This document shows, in pieces, positions 34,725-46,314 of a DNA stretch of 64,000 bases. The translations under genes were made by a program, and so were the position numbers. Within the stretch, counting starts at the first letter, position 1, and every line of letters begins with the position of its first letter. This DNA is from Dysgonamonadaceae bacterium (GTDB lineage: Bacteria; Bacteroidota; Bacteroidia; Bacteroidales; Dysgonomonadaceae). The DNA lies in contig JAIRUA010000028.1 in NCBI GenBank assembly GCA_031254645.1, positions 248,001 through 312,000 on the forward strand, in the 5' to 3' direction. Under the pieces are notes generated by a model. The model saw only the letters and a list, made by a program, of their open reading frames with translations, searched no databases and was not told the DNA's origin.

Positions 34725-37700
34725 ATGTCTTCAAATAACACCAACAAAAGAATAAATTTCGCGTCGATTAAAAATCCGCTCGATTTCCCTGATTTCCTCG
34801 AAATACAGTTGAAATCATTTCAGGACTTTCTACAACTAGACGCCCCACTCGAAAGTAGAAAAAATGAAGGATTGTATAAAGTTTTTATGGAAAACTTTCC
34901 GATCACGGATACCCGTAATAACTTCGTCCTTGAGTTTTTAGATTATAGTGTTGATCCGCCTCGCTACACCATTGAGGAGTGTGTAGATAGAGGGCTCACT
35001 TACAGCGTACCGCTGAAAGCAAAACTCTATTTGTATTGTACTGACCCCGATCACGAAGACTTTGCACCCGTCATTCAAGATGTATATCTTGGAACGATTC
35101 CTTATATGACGGAAAAAGGCACTTTCGTTATCAACGGTGCCGAACGTGTTATCGTGTCGCAGTTGCACCGCTCGCCCGGTGTGTTTTTCGGACAAAGTAT
35201 GCACGCCAATGGAACCGTACTTTATTCCGCACGTATTATTCCTTTTAAGGGATCTTGGATCGAGTTCGCAACAGACATTAATAATGTGATGTATGCGTAC
35301 ATCGACCGTAAAAAGAAATTACCTGTTACCACACTGCTTCGTGCTATCGGATTTGAGAGCGATAAAGACATTCTCGAGATTTTCGACTTGGCAGAAGAAG
35401 TAAAAGTAAACAAAGCAAGCCTTAAAAAAGTACTCGGTCGCAAACTTGCAGCCCGTGTGCTTAAATCGTGGATGGAAGACTTTGTTGATGAAGATACAGG
35501 AGAGGTGACTTCTATTGAACGTAATGAAGTAATCATCGAACGTGAAATAGTACTCGAACAAGAGCAAATTGATGAAATTCTTGATTCGGGCGTGGCTTCT
35601 ATTTTGATACACAAAGAGACAGCGAACACGTCGGACTTCTCTATCATCTACAACACATTGCAAAAAGATCCGAGTAACACGGAAATTGATGCAATTCGTC
35701 ATATTTATCGTCAATTACGTAGTGCCGAGCCAGCAGACGATGCCAGTGCACGTGAGGTTATCAACAACCTGTTTTTCTCTGAAAAGAGATACGATTTGGG
35801 CGATGTAGGACGTTATCGAATCAATAAAAAATTGAATCTCGATACAAGCAACGATGTTCGTGTACTCACGAAAGAAGACATCATCGAGATTATCAAATAT
35901 CTCATCGAACTTATCAACTCGAAAGCTGTGGTGGACGATATTGACCACCTCAGCAACCGTCGTGTGCGCACGGTGGGCGAGCAATTATACACACAATTCG
36001 GTATAGGATTGAATCGTATGGCGCGCATTATTCGCGAAAGAATGAATGTGCGTGATAACGAAGTATTTACTCCTATCGACTTGATTAATGCGAAAACCAT
36101 TTCTTCCGTTATTAATACGTTTTTTGGAACGAATGCGTTGTCGCAATTTATGGATCAAACCAATCCGTTGGCAGAAATTACGCACAAGCGTCGTCTTTCG
36201 GCACTCGGTCCGGGCGGACTTTCGCGCGAACGTGCAGGTTTCGAGGTGCGTGACGTTCACTACACGCACTACGGTCGTTTGTGTCCGATTGAAACGCCGG
36301 AAGGTCCGAACATCGGTCTTATTTCGTCGCTTTGCGTATATGCCAAAATCAATGTACTTGGCTTCATCGAAACGCCTTATCGTGTGGCAAAAGATGGTAT
36401 TGTGAATATCAAAAACGATGAAATCATCTATTTGGCAGCCGAAGAAGAAGAAGGAAAAATGATTGCGCAAGGAAACGCATCACTTGATAGTAAAGGCAAG
36501 TTTGTGAATCCTCGTGTGAAAGCACGTGAAGATGCAGATTATCCGGTTATAGCACCCGAAGAAGTGGAATTGATGGACGTTTCGCCGATGCAAATCGCTT
36601 CAATCGCAGCTTCGCTCATTCCGTTTCTTGAGCACGATGATGCAAACCGTGCTTTGATGGGATCAAATATGATGCGTCAAGCAGTACCGCTGCTTCGCAC
36701 CGAATCTCCGATTGTGGGAACAGGTATCGAAGGACAATTGATTCTCGATTCGCGAACGCAAATTACGGCGGAAGGCGACGGCGAAGTAATCTATGTAGAT
36801 GCTACTACAATAACAATCAAGTATAACAGAACACAAGAGGAAGAATTTACGAGTTTCGAGAATGCAACGAAAACATATGTGATTCCGAAATTCCGTAAAA
36901 CCAACCAAAATACCACTATTGACTTACGTCCGCTTTGTAAAGTGGGACAAAAAGTAAATAAAGGGCAAATCTTAACTGAAGGTTACTCTACGCAAGATGG
37001 CGAACTGGCTATCGGTAAAAACCTGAAAGTAGCGTTTATGCCTTGGAAAGGATATAACTTCGAAGATGCTATTGTATTGAACGAGCGTTTGGTAAGCGAA
37101 GATGTCTTTACTTCTGTACACGTAGAAGAGTTTGCGCTCGAAGTGCGTGAAACCAAACGTGGTATGGAAGAATTGACTTCCGATATTCCCAACGTGAGCG
37201 AGGACGCAACGAAAGATCTTGACGAAAGAGGAATCGTACGCACGGGAGCGCGTGTAGGTCCCGGCGATATTCTTATCGGTAAAATTACTCCGAAAGGGGA
37301 ATCTGACCCCTCATCGGAAGAAAAATTACTTCGTGCTATCTTCGGCGACAAAGCGGGCGATGTGAAAGATGCTTCATTGAAAGCTTCGCCCTCATTGAAA
37401 GGTGTGGTTATCGACAGTAATCTTTTCTCGAAAGCAGCCAAAAAAGGAAAATCAAAATTGGCAAACAAGGCACTTCTTCCGAAGCTCGACGAAGAATATG
37501 AAGAAAAAATGGAAGCCTTGAAAAAATTGCTTGTCGATAAATTGCTTATGCTTACTGATGGTAAAACATCGGCAGGTGTTAAAGATTATACGAAAATGGA
37601 TATCGTGCCAAAAGGTACTAAATTTACACCGAAAGTATTGCACGATATCGACTTTCAAGCCGTTCAATTCAGTGGATGGACCTCTGATGCACATCAAAAT

Positions 37701-38537
37701 AACTTGATTCGTCAGACGATTATCAACTACTTACGTCGTTACAAAGAACTTGATTCCGAATTAAAACGCAAACGCTTCGATTACACCATCGGCGATGAAC
37801 TTCCTTCCGGAATTATGCAAATCGCAAAAGTGTATGTGGCGAAAAAACGTAAAATTCAAGTAGGCGATAAAATGGCAGGACGACACGGGAACAAAGGTAT
37901 TGTTTCGCGTATTGTTCGCTCGGAAGATATGCCGTTCCTTGCCGACGGGACACCCGTTGATATTGTATTGAATCCGCTTGGTGTACCTTCGCGTATGAAC
38001 TTAGGACAGATTTACGAAACGGTGCTCGGTTGGGCAGGACAAGAACTCGGAATGAAATTTGCAACGCCAATTTTCGATGGCGCATCAATGGATGATATGA
38101 ACAAATGGACGGACGAAGCAGGTGTACCTCGCTACGGAAAAACATATTTGTACGACGGAGGTACGGGCGACCGTTTCGACCAACCCGCTACCGTAGGTAT
38201 TATCTATATGTTGAAACTTGGTCATATGGTGGAAGATAAGATGCACGCGCGTTCTATCGGACCATATTCGTTGATTACGCAACAACCATTGGGCGGTAAA
38301 GCGCAATTCGGAGGTCAGCGTTTTGGAGAGATGGAGGTTTGGGCACTCGAGGCATTCGGTGCGGCTCATATTTTGAGAGAAATCCTCACTGTTAAATCCG
38401 ATGACGTGGTAGGACGTTCAAAAGCATACGAAGCCATTGTAAAAGGCGAAGCAATGCCACAGGCAGGAATCCCCGAATCATTAAACGTGTTGTTGCACGA
38501 GTTGAAAGGGTTAGGATTGAACGTAATCCTCGACTAA
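34725..38537 (+). CDS. rpoB: RNA polymerase beta subunit
   Basis: 1270 residues, the usual length in Bacteroidales. The rifampicin-pocket segment ([20 protein letters not shown], then [19 protein letters not shown]) and the C-terminal part with [13 protein letters not shown] and [20 protein letters not shown] are intact. The rifampicin-pocket residues (S, Q, D, H, S) look wild-type. It forms half of the polymerase core and active site. It lies downstream of the rplL hairpin and 175 bases before rpoC. Confidence 0.99.
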   Translation: MSSNNTNKRINFASIKNPLDFPDFLEIQLKSFQDFLQLDAPLESRKNEGLYKVFMENFPITDTRNNFVLEFLDYSVDPPRYTIEECVDRGLTYSVPLKAKLYLYCTDPDHEDFAPVIQDVYLGTIPYMTEKGTFVINGAERVIVSQLHRSPGVFFGQSMHANGTVLYSARIIPFKGSWIEFATDINNVMYAYIDRKKKLPVTTLLRAIGFESDKDILEIFDLAEEVKVNKASLKKVLGRKLAARVLKSWMEDFVDEDTGEVTSIERNEVIIEREIVLEQEQIDEILDSGVASILIHKETANTSDFSIIYNTLQKDPSNTEIDAIRHIYRQLRSAEPADDASAREVINNLFFSEKRYDLGDVGRYRINKKLNLDTSNDVRVLTKEDIIEIIKYLIELINSKAVVDDIDHLSNRRVRTVGEQLYTQFGIGLNRMARIIRERMNVRDNEVFTPIDLINAKTISSVINTFFGTNALSQFMDQTNPLAEITHKRRLSALGPGGLSRERAGFEVRDVHYTHYGRLCPIETPEGPNIGLISSLCVYAKINVLGFIETPYRVAKDGIVNIKNDEIIYLAAEEEEGKMIAQGNASLDSKGKFVNPRVKAREDADYPVIAPEEVELMDVSPMQIASIAASLIPFLEHDDANRALMGSNMMRQAVPLLRTESPIVGTGIEGQLILDSRTQITAEGDGEVIYVDATTITIKYNRTQEEEFTSFENATKTYVIPKFRKTNQNTTIDLRPLCKVGQKVNKGQILTEGYSTQDGELAIGKNLKVAFMPWKGYNFEDAIVLNERLVSEDVFTSVHVEEFALEVRETKRGMEELTSDIPNVSEDATKDLDERGIVRTGARVGPGDILIGKITPKGESDPSSEEKLLRAIFGDKAGDVKDASLKASPSLKGVVIDSNLFSKAAKKGKSKLANKALLPKLDEEYEEKMEALKKLLVDKLLMLTDGKTSAGVKDYTKMDIVPKGTKFTPKVLHDIDFQAVQFSGWTSDAHQNNLIRQTIINYLRRYKELDSELKRKRFDYTIGDELPSGIMQIAKVYVAKKRKIQVGDKMAGRHGNKGIVSRIVRSEDMPFLADGTPVDIVLNPLGVPSRMNLGQIYETVLGWAGQELGMKFATPIFDGASMDDMNKWTDEAGVPRYGKTYLYDGGTGDRFDQPATVGIIYMLKLGHMVEDKMHARSIGPYSLITQQPLGGKAQFGGQRFGEMEVWALEAFGAAHILREILTVKSDDVVGRSKAYEAIVKGEAMPQAGIPESLNVLLHELKGLGLNVILD

Positions 38538-38556
38538 GACAATGTAGTTTTCAGTA

Positions 38557-38655
38557 GAACGCAGATGACGCGGATAACGCGGATTTGCACGGATTTATTT
38601 TTTAATAGAAATAAAAAATCAGCGATAATCCGCGTTATCCGTGTCATCTGCGTTC
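38557..38655. repeat. Long inverted repeat in the rpoB-rpoC spacer
   Basis: Two 29-base arms (38557-38585 and 38627-38655) pair with a single G-T type exception. The arm begins GAACGCAGATGACGCGGA. It sits inside an essential operon, so it cannot be a full terminator; a role in mRNA processing or differential stability is possible. Similar wording (GAACGCAAATGACGCAAA) occurs at 46045. Confidence 0.78.
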
Positions 38656-38712
38656 CCCAAAATCAACATTGAAAAAATCAAAAAGTAAAACATTCTTTAT
38701 CCTCAATATATT

Positions 38713-41700
38713 ATGGCATTTAGAAAAGACAGCAAAGCAAAGAGTTCCTTTTCAAAAATTACTATTGGGTTGGCATCGCCCGAACAAGTGCTCGAAACTT
38801 CCTTTGGAGAAGTGCTAAAACCCGAAACCATAAATTACCGCACGTACAAACCCGAACGAGATGGTTTATTCTGTGAGCGCATTTTCGGTCCGGTAAAAGA
38901 CTACGAATGTCATTGTGGAAAATATAAACGCATTCGCTACAAAGGTATTGTGTGCGACCGATGCGGAGTAGAAGTTACCGAGAAGAAAGTTCGTCGCGAA
39001 CGTACCGGATATATTCATTTGGTTGTTCCTGTGGCGCATATATGGTATTTTCGCTCGTTACCCAACAAAATGGGTTATCTGTTGGGAATCCCAACAAAGA
39101 AAATGGATTCCATTATCTATTATGAAAGATACGTGGTTATCCAACCCGGAGCACTGGAAAGTAAAGTAGCGGAGAGAGATCTTCTCAGTGAAGATGAATA
39201 TCTTGACTTGTTGGAAACGATACCTAATAATCATTTGCTTGAAGATTCCGACCCCAACAAATTTATCGCAAAAATGGGTGCAGAAGCCATCTTGGAGCTT
39301 TTGCAACGTTTGAATTTAGATAAACTTGCCAATCAACTTCGCCATCGTGCGAGTACCGATACTTCGCAGCAGCGTAAAAACGAAGCGTTGAAACAACTTC
39401 AAGTGGTGGAAGCGTTCCGTAGTTCGAAGGCAATTAACAAACCGGAATGGATGATTATGAAAGTTGTTCCGGTTATTCCGCCTGATTTGCGTCCGCTTGT
39501 GCCGCTTGATGGCGGTCGTTTTGCGACGTCGGATTTAAACGATTTATATCGCCGTGTTATCATTCGTAACAACCGCTTGAAACGTCTTATCGACATCAAA
39601 GCGCCCGATGTGATTCTTCGCAACGAAAAACGTATGTTGCAGGAAGCCGTTGATTCACTGTTTGATAACTCTCGTAAATCGAGCGCGATTAAAACAGAAT
39701 CAAACCGTCCGTTGAAATCACTTTCAGATAGTTTGAAGGGAAAGCAAGGGCGTTTCCGTCAGAACTTGCTCGGAAAACGTGTGGATTATTCGGCACGTTC
39801 GGTAATTGTTGTAGGTCCCGAATTAAAAATGCACGAATGCGGTTTGCCGAAAGATATGGCAGCCGAATTATATAAACCTTTCATTATCCGTAAACTCATC
39901 GAAAGAGGTATCGTAAAAACGGTAAAGTCTGCGAAAAAAATCGTAGACAGAAAAGAGCCTGTTGTATACGATATTCTCGAACACGTGATGAAAGGACATC
40001 CGGTATTGCTAAACCGAGCCCCAACACTTCACCGTTTGGGTATTCAGGCATTTCAACCGAAGTTGATTGAAGGTAAGGCAATTCAGTTGCACCCACTATC
40101 GTGTACGGCATTCAACGCCGACTTCGATGGCGACCAAATGGCTGTTCACTTGCCGCTTGGCAATGAAGCTATCTTAGAAGCGCAAATGTTGATGCTTGCT
40201 TCGCACAATATTTTGAATCCTGCGAATGGCGCGCCTATTACCGTTCCATCGCAAGATATGGTGCTCGGATTGTATTATATCACGAAAATTCGTCCGGGGG
40301 CAAAAGGCGAAGGAATGACTTTCTATGGCGAAGAAGAAGCAATTATCGCTTACAACGAAAAAACGGTTGATATTCACGCACTTGTGAATGTGATTGTGGA
40401 TGACATCGACGAAAAAGGTGCACCGATCCGTAAAATGCACCAAACAACCGTTGGACGTGTTATCACAAATGAATATATTCCGAAAGAAGTAGGATATATC
40501 AACGAATTGCTTTCGAAAAAATCGTTACGCGATATTATCGGCTTGGTAATCAAAACTTGTGGTGTAGCGCGTACAGCAAAATATCTTGATGAAATCAAAG
40601 ACCTTGGTTATTTGATGGCATTTAAAGGAGGTTTATCGTTTAATCTCGAAGATATCATTATTCCGGCGGAAAAAGAAACGCTTATCAAAGAAGGTTATGA
40701 CGAAGTGGAGAGTATTTTGGATAACTACAATATGGGTTTTATCACTTATAATGAGCGTTATAATCAAATTATCGACACGTGGACGCATATCAACTCGAAG
40801 TTGTCGAACATTTTGATGAAACAGCTATCGGAAGACGACCAAGGTTTCAACTCAATGTATATGATGCTTGATTCGGGTGCTCGCGGATCGCGCGAACAGA
40901 TTCGTCAGCTTTCCGGTATGCGTGGATTGATGGCGAAACCGCAAAAAAGTAATACCGAAGGTGCGCAAATTATCGAAAACCCGATTCTTTCAAATTTTAA
41001 GGAAGGATTATCGGTTTTGGAATATTTTATTTCTACGCACGGTGCTCGTAAAGGCTTGGCGGATACGGCTTTGAAAACAGCCGATGCGGGATATTTGACT
41101 CGTCGTTTGGTAGACGTTTCGCAAGATGTTATCATTAACGAAGAAGATTGCGGAACATTACGTGGATTAGTTGCTACGGCAATTAAAAACAATGAAGATG
41201 TTATCGCTTCACTATATGAGCGCATTCTCGGACGTGTTTCCGTTCATGATGTACAACACCCGAACACAGGCGAAGTTCTTGTACACGCCGGAGAAGAAAT
41301 AACAGAAGAAGTTGCTGCAAAAATTGAAGAATCGCCGATAGAACGCGTTGAAATTCGTTCGGTACTCACTTGCGAATCGCCGCAAGGGGTATGTGCGAAA
41401 TGTTACGGACGTAATCTTGCCACCGGACAAATGGTGCAAAAAGGCGAGGCTGTAGGCGTTATCGCTGCTCAATCAATCGGAGAGCCGGGAACTCAGTTGA
41501 CGTTACGTACATTCCACGTGGGAGGTATCGCATCGAATATTGCTACCGAAAACAACATCATTACCAAATACGACGGTATTTTGGAGTTTGACGAGCTTCG
41601 TTTCGTGGAGACTACTGATGCTGACGGAAAAACTTACAAAGTGGTAGTGAGCCGTTTGGTGGAGATGCGTATTGTTGATCCGAATACGAAAATCGTATTG

Positions 41701-43170
41701 CTGGCACACAACATTCCTTATGGTTCGAAACTTTATTTCAACGATAAAGATAAGGTAAAAAAAGGCGATTTGATTTGTGAATGGGATCCATTCAATGCGG
41801 TAATTATTTCGGAAGCAACCGGACGTATCAAATTCGAAAACTTTATCGAGAACGTTACGTATAAAGTAGAATCAGACGAGCAAACAGGCTTGAAAGAGAG
41901 AGTTATTATCGAATCTCGCGACAAAACAAAGGCACCGTCGGCACACATTATAGATGAAAACGACGATGTTTTGCGTACATATACACTTCCACTCGGCTCG
42001 CACATTGTAAAAAATGAAAATAGCGAGATTAAAGTAGGCGATGTGCTTGTGAAAATTCCTCGTGCCGTAGGCAAATCGGGTGATATCACAGGGGGACTTC
42101 CACGTGTAACCGAATTGTTCGAGTCACGTAATCCGTCGAATCCGGCGGTAGTTGCCGAAATTGACGGCGAAATTTCGTTTGGAAAAATCAAACGTGGTAA
42201 TCAAGAGATTTCCGTTACGTCCAAAATTGGTGAGGTGAAGAAATACCTTGTTCCCTTATCCAAGCAAATTCTTGTGCAGGAGAATGATTATATTCGTGCA
42301 GGAATGCCGCTTTCGGACGGAGCTATTACGCCGGCAGATATTTTGGCGATTATGGGACCAACCGCTGTTCAGGAATATATTGTAAACGAAGTACAAGACG
42401 TATATCGCTTGCAAGGAGTGAAAATTAATGATAAACACTTCGAAGTAATTGTTCGTCAGATGATGCGCAAGGTAGAAGTGATGGATCCGGGAGATACTCG
42501 TTTCCTTGAACAACAGCTGGTTAACAAAAACGAGGTAATGAACGAAAATGATCGAATTTGGGGCAAAAAAGTAATTATTGATGCTGGCGATTCGCAAATT
42601 TTTGAACCGGGACAAATTGTTACCGTTCGCAAATTGCGTGACGAAAACAGTTCACTCAAACGCCGCGATATGAAATTGGTGGAATCACGCGATGCCATTC
42701 CCGCAACCGCTAATCAAATATTGCAAGGTATCACTCGTGCTGCATTGCAAACGAACAGCTTTATGTCGGCAGCTTCGTTCCAAGAGACAACCAAAGTATT
42801 GAACGATGCCGCTATCAACGGACGAGTAGATACATTGGAGGGTTTGAAAGAGAACGTTATTTGCGGACATTTGATTCCTGCCGGAACAGGTCAGCGTGAA
42901 TTTGACAAACTCGTGGTAGGCTCTCGTGAAGACTTTGAAACAATAGTTGCGCCGATCTTAACCGAAGATGAAATTTCGGAAGAAGAGATTGTAGAAGAAG
43001 TATTGGAAATTGTGGAAGTGGAAGAACAAAAAGGCGAAGAGATTGTAGAAGAAAAAGCGGAAGAGGTTGTAGAGAAGCCAAAAAAAGAGAAAGCCGCGAA
43101 AGCTGAAAAAGTCGGAAAAGTAGAGAAAACAGAAAAAACAGCAAAAGCGACAAAGACTGAGAAAGAATAA
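38713..43170 (+). CDS. rpoC: RNA polymerase beta-prime subunit
   Basis: 1485 residues. The N-terminal zinc site [20 protein letters not shown], the catalytic [12 protein letters not shown] (Mg-binding aspartates), the second zinc site ([16 protein letters not shown]) and the trigger-loop and jaw regions are intact. The last 65 or so residues after about 1420 are an acidic Glu/Val-rich stretch followed by a Lys/Ala/Glu-rich tail ([19 protein letters not shown]), a low-complexity extension. ATG 38713 agrees with the family start [16 protein letters not shown] strong terminator follows. Confidence 0.99.
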   Translation: MAFRKDSKAKSSFSKITIGLASPEQVLETSFGEVLKPETINYRTYKPERDGLFCERIFGPVKDYECHCGKYKRIRYKGIVCDRCGVEVTEKKVRRERTGYIHLVVPVAHIWYFRSLPNKMGYLLGIPTKKMDSIIYYERYVVIQPGALESKVAERDLLSEDEYLDLLETIPNNHLLEDSDPNKFIAKMGAEAILELLQRLNLDKLANQLRHRASTDTSQQRKNEALKQLQVVEAFRSSKAINKPEWMIMKVVPVIPPDLRPLVPLDGGRFATSDLNDLYRRVIIRNNRLKRLIDIKAPDVILRNEKRMLQEAVDSLFDNSRKSSAIKTESNRPLKSLSDSLKGKQGRFRQNLLGKRVDYSARSVIVVGPELKMHECGLPKDMAAELYKPFIIRKLIERGIVKTVKSAKKIVDRKEPVVYDILEHVMKGHPVLLNRAPTLHRLGIQAFQPKLIEGKAIQLHPLSCTAFNADFDGDQMAVHLPLGNEAILEAQMLMLASHNILNPANGAPITVPSQDMVLGLYYITKIRPGAKGEGMTFYGEEEAIIAYNEKTVDIHALVNVIVDDIDEKGAPIRKMHQTTVGRVITNEYIPKEVGYINELLSKKSLRDIIGLVIKTCGVARTAKYLDEIKDLGYLMAFKGGLSFNLEDIIIPAEKETLIKEGYDEVESILDNYNMGFITYNERYNQIIDTWTHINSKLSNILMKQLSEDDQGFNSMYMMLDSGARGSREQIRQLSGMRGLMAKPQKSNTEGAQIIENPILSNFKEGLSVLEYFISTHGARKGLADTALKTADAGYLTRRLVDVSQDVIINEEDCGTLRGLVATAIKNNEDVIASLYERILGRVSVHDVQHPNTGEVLVHAGEEITEEVAAKIEESPIERVEIRSVLTCESPQGVCAKCYGRNLATGQMVQKGEAVGVIAAQSIGEPGTQLTLRTFHVGGIASNIATENNIITKYDGILEFDELRFVETTDADGKTYKVVVSRLVEMRIVDPNTKIVLLAHNIPYGSKLYFNDKDKVKKGDLICEWDPFNAVIISEATGRIKFENFIENVTYKVESDEQTGLKERVIIESRDKTKAPSAHIIDENDDVLRTYTLPLGSHIVKNENSEIKVGDVLVKIPRAVGKSGDITGGLPRVTELFESRNPSNPAVVAEIDGEISFGKIKRGNQEISVTSKIGEVKKYLVPLSKQILVQENDYIRAGMPLSDGAITPADILAIMGPTAVQEYIVNEVQDVYRLQGVKINDKHFEVIVRQMMRKVEVMDPGDTRFLEQQLVNKNEVMNENDRIWGKKVIIDAGDSQIFEPGQIVTVRKLRDENSSLKRRDMKLVESRDAIPATANQILQGITRAALQTNSFMSAASFQETTKVLNDAAINGRVDTLEGLKENVICGHLIPAGTGQREFDKLVVGSREDFETIVAPILTEDEISEEEIVEEVLEIVEVEEQKGEEIVEEKAEEVVEKPKKEKAAKAEKVGKVEKTEKTAKATKTEKE

Positions 43171-43187
43171 GGTAAAATGATAATAGT

Positions 43188-43222
43188 AAAAAACCGTGTT
43201 GAATTTTTTAACACGGTTTTTT
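43188..43222 (+). terminator. Rho-independent terminator of rpoC
   Basis: AAAAAACCGTGTT (43188-43200) pairs with 43210-43222 and runs into seven T. It ends the tuf-to-rpoC super-operon. Confidence 0.88.
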
Positions 43223-43228
43223 TATTTC

Positions 43229-43372
43229 TAACCCCTCCCCACTTCGTAGTATTCCTCTTTATTAAAAGGGGAGATTATGCCTTGATGAAATTGATGGGAA
43301 AAGATATATTAGTTCACAATCTCCCCTTAATTTTAAGGGGAGTGCCCAAAGGGCAGGGGTTTAAAGTTAAAA
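43229..43372. repeat. MITE-like inverted-repeat element after rpoC
   Basis: About 145 bases with outer ends AACCCCTCCCC and GGGCAGGGGTT in inverted orientation, and inner arms AAAAGGGGAGATT near 43264 and AATCTCCCCTTAATTTT near 43318. The frame open through it (43177-43377) is not a credible gene. The nested layout is like non-autonomous mobile repeats in this phylum; no target duplication was established. Confidence 0.62.
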
Positions 43373-43380
43373 AATAAAAT

Positions 43381-44673
43381 TTATAGAACCACCCGAAAAC
43401 AACTACCTTTTCCCACTTCCGACTGAACAGAAATCGTACCACCGTGTAAATTAACAATTTGGCGACAAATGCTTAACCCAATGCCTGACCCATTTGTTTT
43501 TGTAGTGAAGAAAGGAATAAAAACTTTGTCACACACTTCGGGAAGAATACCTTCGCCGTTGTCGGTTACTTTTATCGTTGGACGATGATATTCGCTGTAA
43601 CCGATTTCGACAGACACTTGCGGATTAGGTTGATTAGCAGCGGCTTCACAAGCATTTTTTATCAAATTAATCATCACTTGTTCCATTTGAGCGCGGTCGG
43701 CTTTAAACGAAATATCATTGTTGTATATCGTGTATGAAAAGTTCAATCCGTCTGATTTCAAGAGATTTGAAATATCGGTCATTAAATCCGTTGCGCTGAA
43801 AATTGATAAAGTTGGATTAGGAATGCGTGAAAGTTTTTGGTAGTTGTGCACAAAATCCACTAGACCTTTACTACGTCTGTGAATAGTTTCCATTGCTTGC
43901 GGAAGCATCTTCCGGACTTCTTCATCGGGTGTGGCGAATGTTTCTGCGAGTGAGATAATTGGTGTAATGGAATTCATAATCTCATGCGTGAGCACCCGAA
44001 TCAGTTTTTTCCACGCTTCGTTCTCGCTTTCGTCCAAAACGGATTGAATGTTTTTCAAACTAATGAGTTTCAATCGCTTTTCTTCCGCTTGGAAGTAAAT
44101 TGTCGAAACGGCTAATTGATGAACTATTTTTCCTTCGTCGATTTTGATGATTTTGGTTTCCTGCGGAAGTAAATCTCTCAACATTTGTGGAAGTGTTTCG
44201 GAAATTTTGCTCAAATCGCTTAATTGTCGTGGTTGCGGCTTTTCGAATAAATCGAGTGCCGATTTATTGATCCACTTGATTCTCTCTTGCTTATCGACAA
44301 TAATAATACCGAAGTCAATTCGATTAAGCAGAATCTCGTAAAAGTTTTGTTCCATTTCCATTTTCATTAATTTATTATTGAAATGGGAAACAGATGTTTC
44401 CATATCGGGAATAAGTTCTGGCGAAAGTCCGCGCGTGGTGAAATTTTCAAACGAGATATTAAATTCCGAAAAGCGAATAGCACTGATAAGACGTTTCATA
44501 TCTTTTGTGTTTCGTTTTTGAAAGATAAACAGACGATAGATAGTCCACAAAAGAATAAGCGTAGAAATTCCGCTTATCAAATAGAATTGTTCGGATAAGA
44601 AATAGCCGGTAACAATTGAGGATAAAGCTACTGAAACTATCCACAAAAGTAGTCTTATATTGTATTGTTTCAT
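43381..44673 (-). CDS. NtrY-like sensor histidine kinase
   Basis: 430 residues. Two N-terminal membrane helices (about 7-24 and 30-50) with almost no periplasmic loop, so it probably senses membrane or cytoplasmic cues. A PAS-like domain follows at about 110-210 (ILLNRIDFGIIIVDKQERIKWIN). The HisKA box is RVLTHEIMNSITPII with His230. The ATPase domain has LIKNACEAA (N box), VTDNGEGI (G1) and TNGSGIGLSICRQIVNLHGG (G2). Its start is one base after the stop of the activator gene, so they form one operon and very likely a cognate pair. Confidence 0.94.
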   Translation of the reverse strand: MKQYNIRLLLWIVSVALSSIVTGYFLSEQFYLISGISTLILLWTIYRLFIFQKRNTKDMKRLISAIRFSEFNISFENFTTRGLSPELIPDMETSVSHFNNKLMKMEMEQNFYEILLNRIDFGIIIVDKQERIKWINKSALDLFEKPQPRQLSDLSKISETLPQMLRDLLPQETKIIKIDEGKIVHQLAVSTIYFQAEEKRLKLISLKNIQSVLDESENEAWKKLIRVLTHEIMNSITPIISLAETFATPDEEVRKMLPQAMETIHRRSKGLVDFVHNYQKLSRIPNPTLSIFSATDLMTDISNLLKSDGLNFSYTIYNNDISFKADRAQMEQVMINLIKNACEAAANQPNPQVSVEIGYSEYHRPTIKVTDNGEGILPEVCDKVFIPFFTTKTNGSGIGLSICRQIVNLHGGTISVQSEVGKGSCFRVVL

Positions 44674-44674
44674 A

Positions 44675-46030
44675 TTATTTATTTATCTTGCGATATAATG
44701 CATATCTCGTAATCCCCAACAACTTAGCCGCCTCATTCATATTTCCGCTACACTGCTTCATTGCTTTATTGATTGCCATTTGTTCGAGTTCTTCCAAATT
44801 GAGAAATTCTATTTCTTTTTTCTTTTTTCCTTCTTTTGTTTGTAAGACTATATTCTCGGCTTTCAACGTTTTCTCGTTGGAAAGAACAACAGCACGTTCC
44901 ATAACATTTTGAAGTTCACGTACATTTCCCTGCCAACCGTAACTCATCAGTTTTGTTTTCGCTTCATAGGAAAGTTTTTCGGTGTCTTTTTTGTATTTTC
45001 GCGAAAATTTCTGCAAAAAATGTTCCGCTAATAAGATAATATCGTTTCCACGTTCGCGAAGCGGTGGAATGTGTATTTCGATAGTGTTGATGCGATAGAG
45101 TAAATCCTGACGAAACTCAGCATTTTCAACTGCTTCGTAAAGATCTTTATTGGTGGCAGTTATGTAACGAACATTGATTGGAATGGTGGCATTTGCGCCC
45201 AAACGAGAAATTTGTTTTTTCTCAATGGCGGTCAATAATTTCGCTTGCATCGGTAGTGAAAGGTTGCCGATTTCGTCCAAAAAAAGCGTTCCGCCAGAAG
45301 CGATTTCCATTCGTCCGGCTTTGTCTTTTTTTGCATCGGTAAACGCGCCTTTTTCATAGCCGAAAAGTTCGCTTTCGAACAATGTTTCAGGAATTGTTCC
45401 TAAGTCAATATTGATAAAAACGTGATTAGCACGAGACGAATGTTGATGAATAGCACGTGCGATTAAGTCTTTTCCTGTGCCGTTTTCGCCCAAAATCAGA
45501 ACATTGGCGTCTGTTTCGGCTAACTTTTCAACAATAGAAAATACTTCTTGCATAGATTCGGATTCGCCGATGATTTCGGGAAAACCTGCGCTATCGCTCA
45601 ACGACTCGATTTGCACTTTGAGGTGTTCGATCTCATTTTGCGACTCTTTCAGCTTCAAAGCGGAAAAAAGTGTTGCTAACAGTTTTTCTTTTTCCCAAGG
45701 TTTTGATATAAAATCGGTTGCGCCGGATTTGATCGCTTGCACCGCCTTTTCAGTATCAGCATAAGCGGTCATAAAGATCACAATTGCTTTGGGGTCGATT
45801 TGCAGAATTTTTTCCAACCAATCGAAACCTTCTTTTCCACTCACAACGTCTTCTCGAAAGTTCATATCCAGAAAAATAATGTCAGGTTGGTGCGTTTGTA
45901 GAAAATGTTCAATTTTTTCGGGATTGGTGCTTACTTTTATTTTTTCGACGTAGGGTAAAAGCAAAGCGTTCAGGGCGAAAAGAACGTCTTCGTTATCGTC
46001 GATAAGTAATATTTTTCCTTTTTTATTCAT
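44675..46030 (-). CDS. NtrC-family sigma-54 dependent response regulator
   Basis: 451 residues. The receiver domain at 1-120 has Asp11/Asp12, phosphoacceptor Asp55 and Lys110. The AAA+ domain has Walker A GENGTGKD at 181-188, the sigma-54 contact loop as GAFTDA (228-233) instead of GAFTGA, and Walker B TLFLDE near 248-253. A Fis-type helix-turn-helix lies at the end (NEAAKLLGITRYALYRKI). It should activate sigma-54 promoters from upstream sites when phosphorylated by the kinase encoded next. The divergent TolC operon carries such a promoter. The GAFTDA variant may be a lineage feature. Confidence 0.95.
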   Translation of the reverse strand: MNKKGKILLIDDNEDVLFALNALLLPYVEKIKVSTNPEKIEHFLQTHQPDIIFLDMNFREDVVSGKEGFDWLEKILQIDPKAIVIFMTAYADTEKAVQAIKSGATDFISKPWEKEKLLATLFSALKLKESQNEIEHLKVQIESLSDSAGFPEIIGESESMQEVFSIVEKLAETDANVLILGENGTGKDLIARAIHQHSSRANHVFINIDLGTIPETLFESELFGYEKGAFTDAKKDKAGRMEIASGGTLFLDEIGNLSLPMQAKLLTAIEKKQISRLGANATIPINVRYITATNKDLYEAVENAEFRQDLLYRINTIEIHIPPLRERGNDIILLAEHFLQKFSRKYKKDTEKLSYEAKTKLMSYGWQGNVRELQNVMERAVVLSNEKTLKAENIVLQTKEGKKKKEIEFLNLEELEQMAINKAMKQCSGNMNEAAKLLGITRYALYRKINK

Positions 46031-46044
46031 ATTTCTGTTTTTTG

Positions 46045-46130
46045 GAACGCAAATGACGCAAAAAGCACAAACTTATGCAAATCTTATTTTAGTAGATATT
46101 CTTTTGCGCAAATTTGCGCTTTTTGCGTTC
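46045..46130. repeat. Imperfect inverted repeat upstream of the activator gene
   Basis: Left arm begins GAACGCAAATGACGCAAAAA near 46045; the right arm ends TTTTTGCGTTC at 46130. The arms pair after one insertion of about seven bases in the left arm. It lies in the spacer between the divergent activator and TolC genes and resembles the rpoB-rpoC spacer repeat in wording. Confidence 0.6.
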
Positions 46131-46179
46131 TAAATCTTCTATCCGCAGCAAAGTTACAACATCTTTTTTTGTAAAACAA

Positions 46180-46214
46180 GTGCGAAATCGAACATATAAT
46201 GTGCGAAAATGCAC
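46180..46214. promoter_or_regulatory. Two candidate activator-binding dyads (enhancer)
   Basis: GTGCGAAATCGAAC (46180-46193) and GTGCGAAAATGCAC (46201-46214) are two dyads sharing their first eight bases, 21 bp apart centre to centre, i.e. two helical turns. They end 54 bases upstream of the -24 box, the usual place for NtrC-type enhancer sites. Confidence 0.55.
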
Positions 46215-46268
46215 ATGCTTGAAAAATGAAAAATAATATATCTATCTGTTGTTTAGATTGTTATAAAT

Positions 46269-46285
46269 TTGGCACGCTATTTGTT
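46269..46285 (+). promoter_or_regulatory. Sigma-54 (-24/-12) promoter of the efflux operon
   Basis: TTGGCACG, four bases, TTGTT matches the TGGCACG-N4-TTGCW consensus at all but one position (T for C in the -12 GC). Transcription would start near 46297, just before the TolC start at 46315. No TAnnTTTG element is seen in this spacer. Confidence 0.75.
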
Positions 46286-46314
46286 ATTATCATTTCAAAA
46301 AACGAATAAAATAA

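Noticed and set aside
43177-43377. 66-codon frame after rpoC
   Set aside because: It runs through the rpoC terminator and the MITE-like repeat, so it is not a gene.
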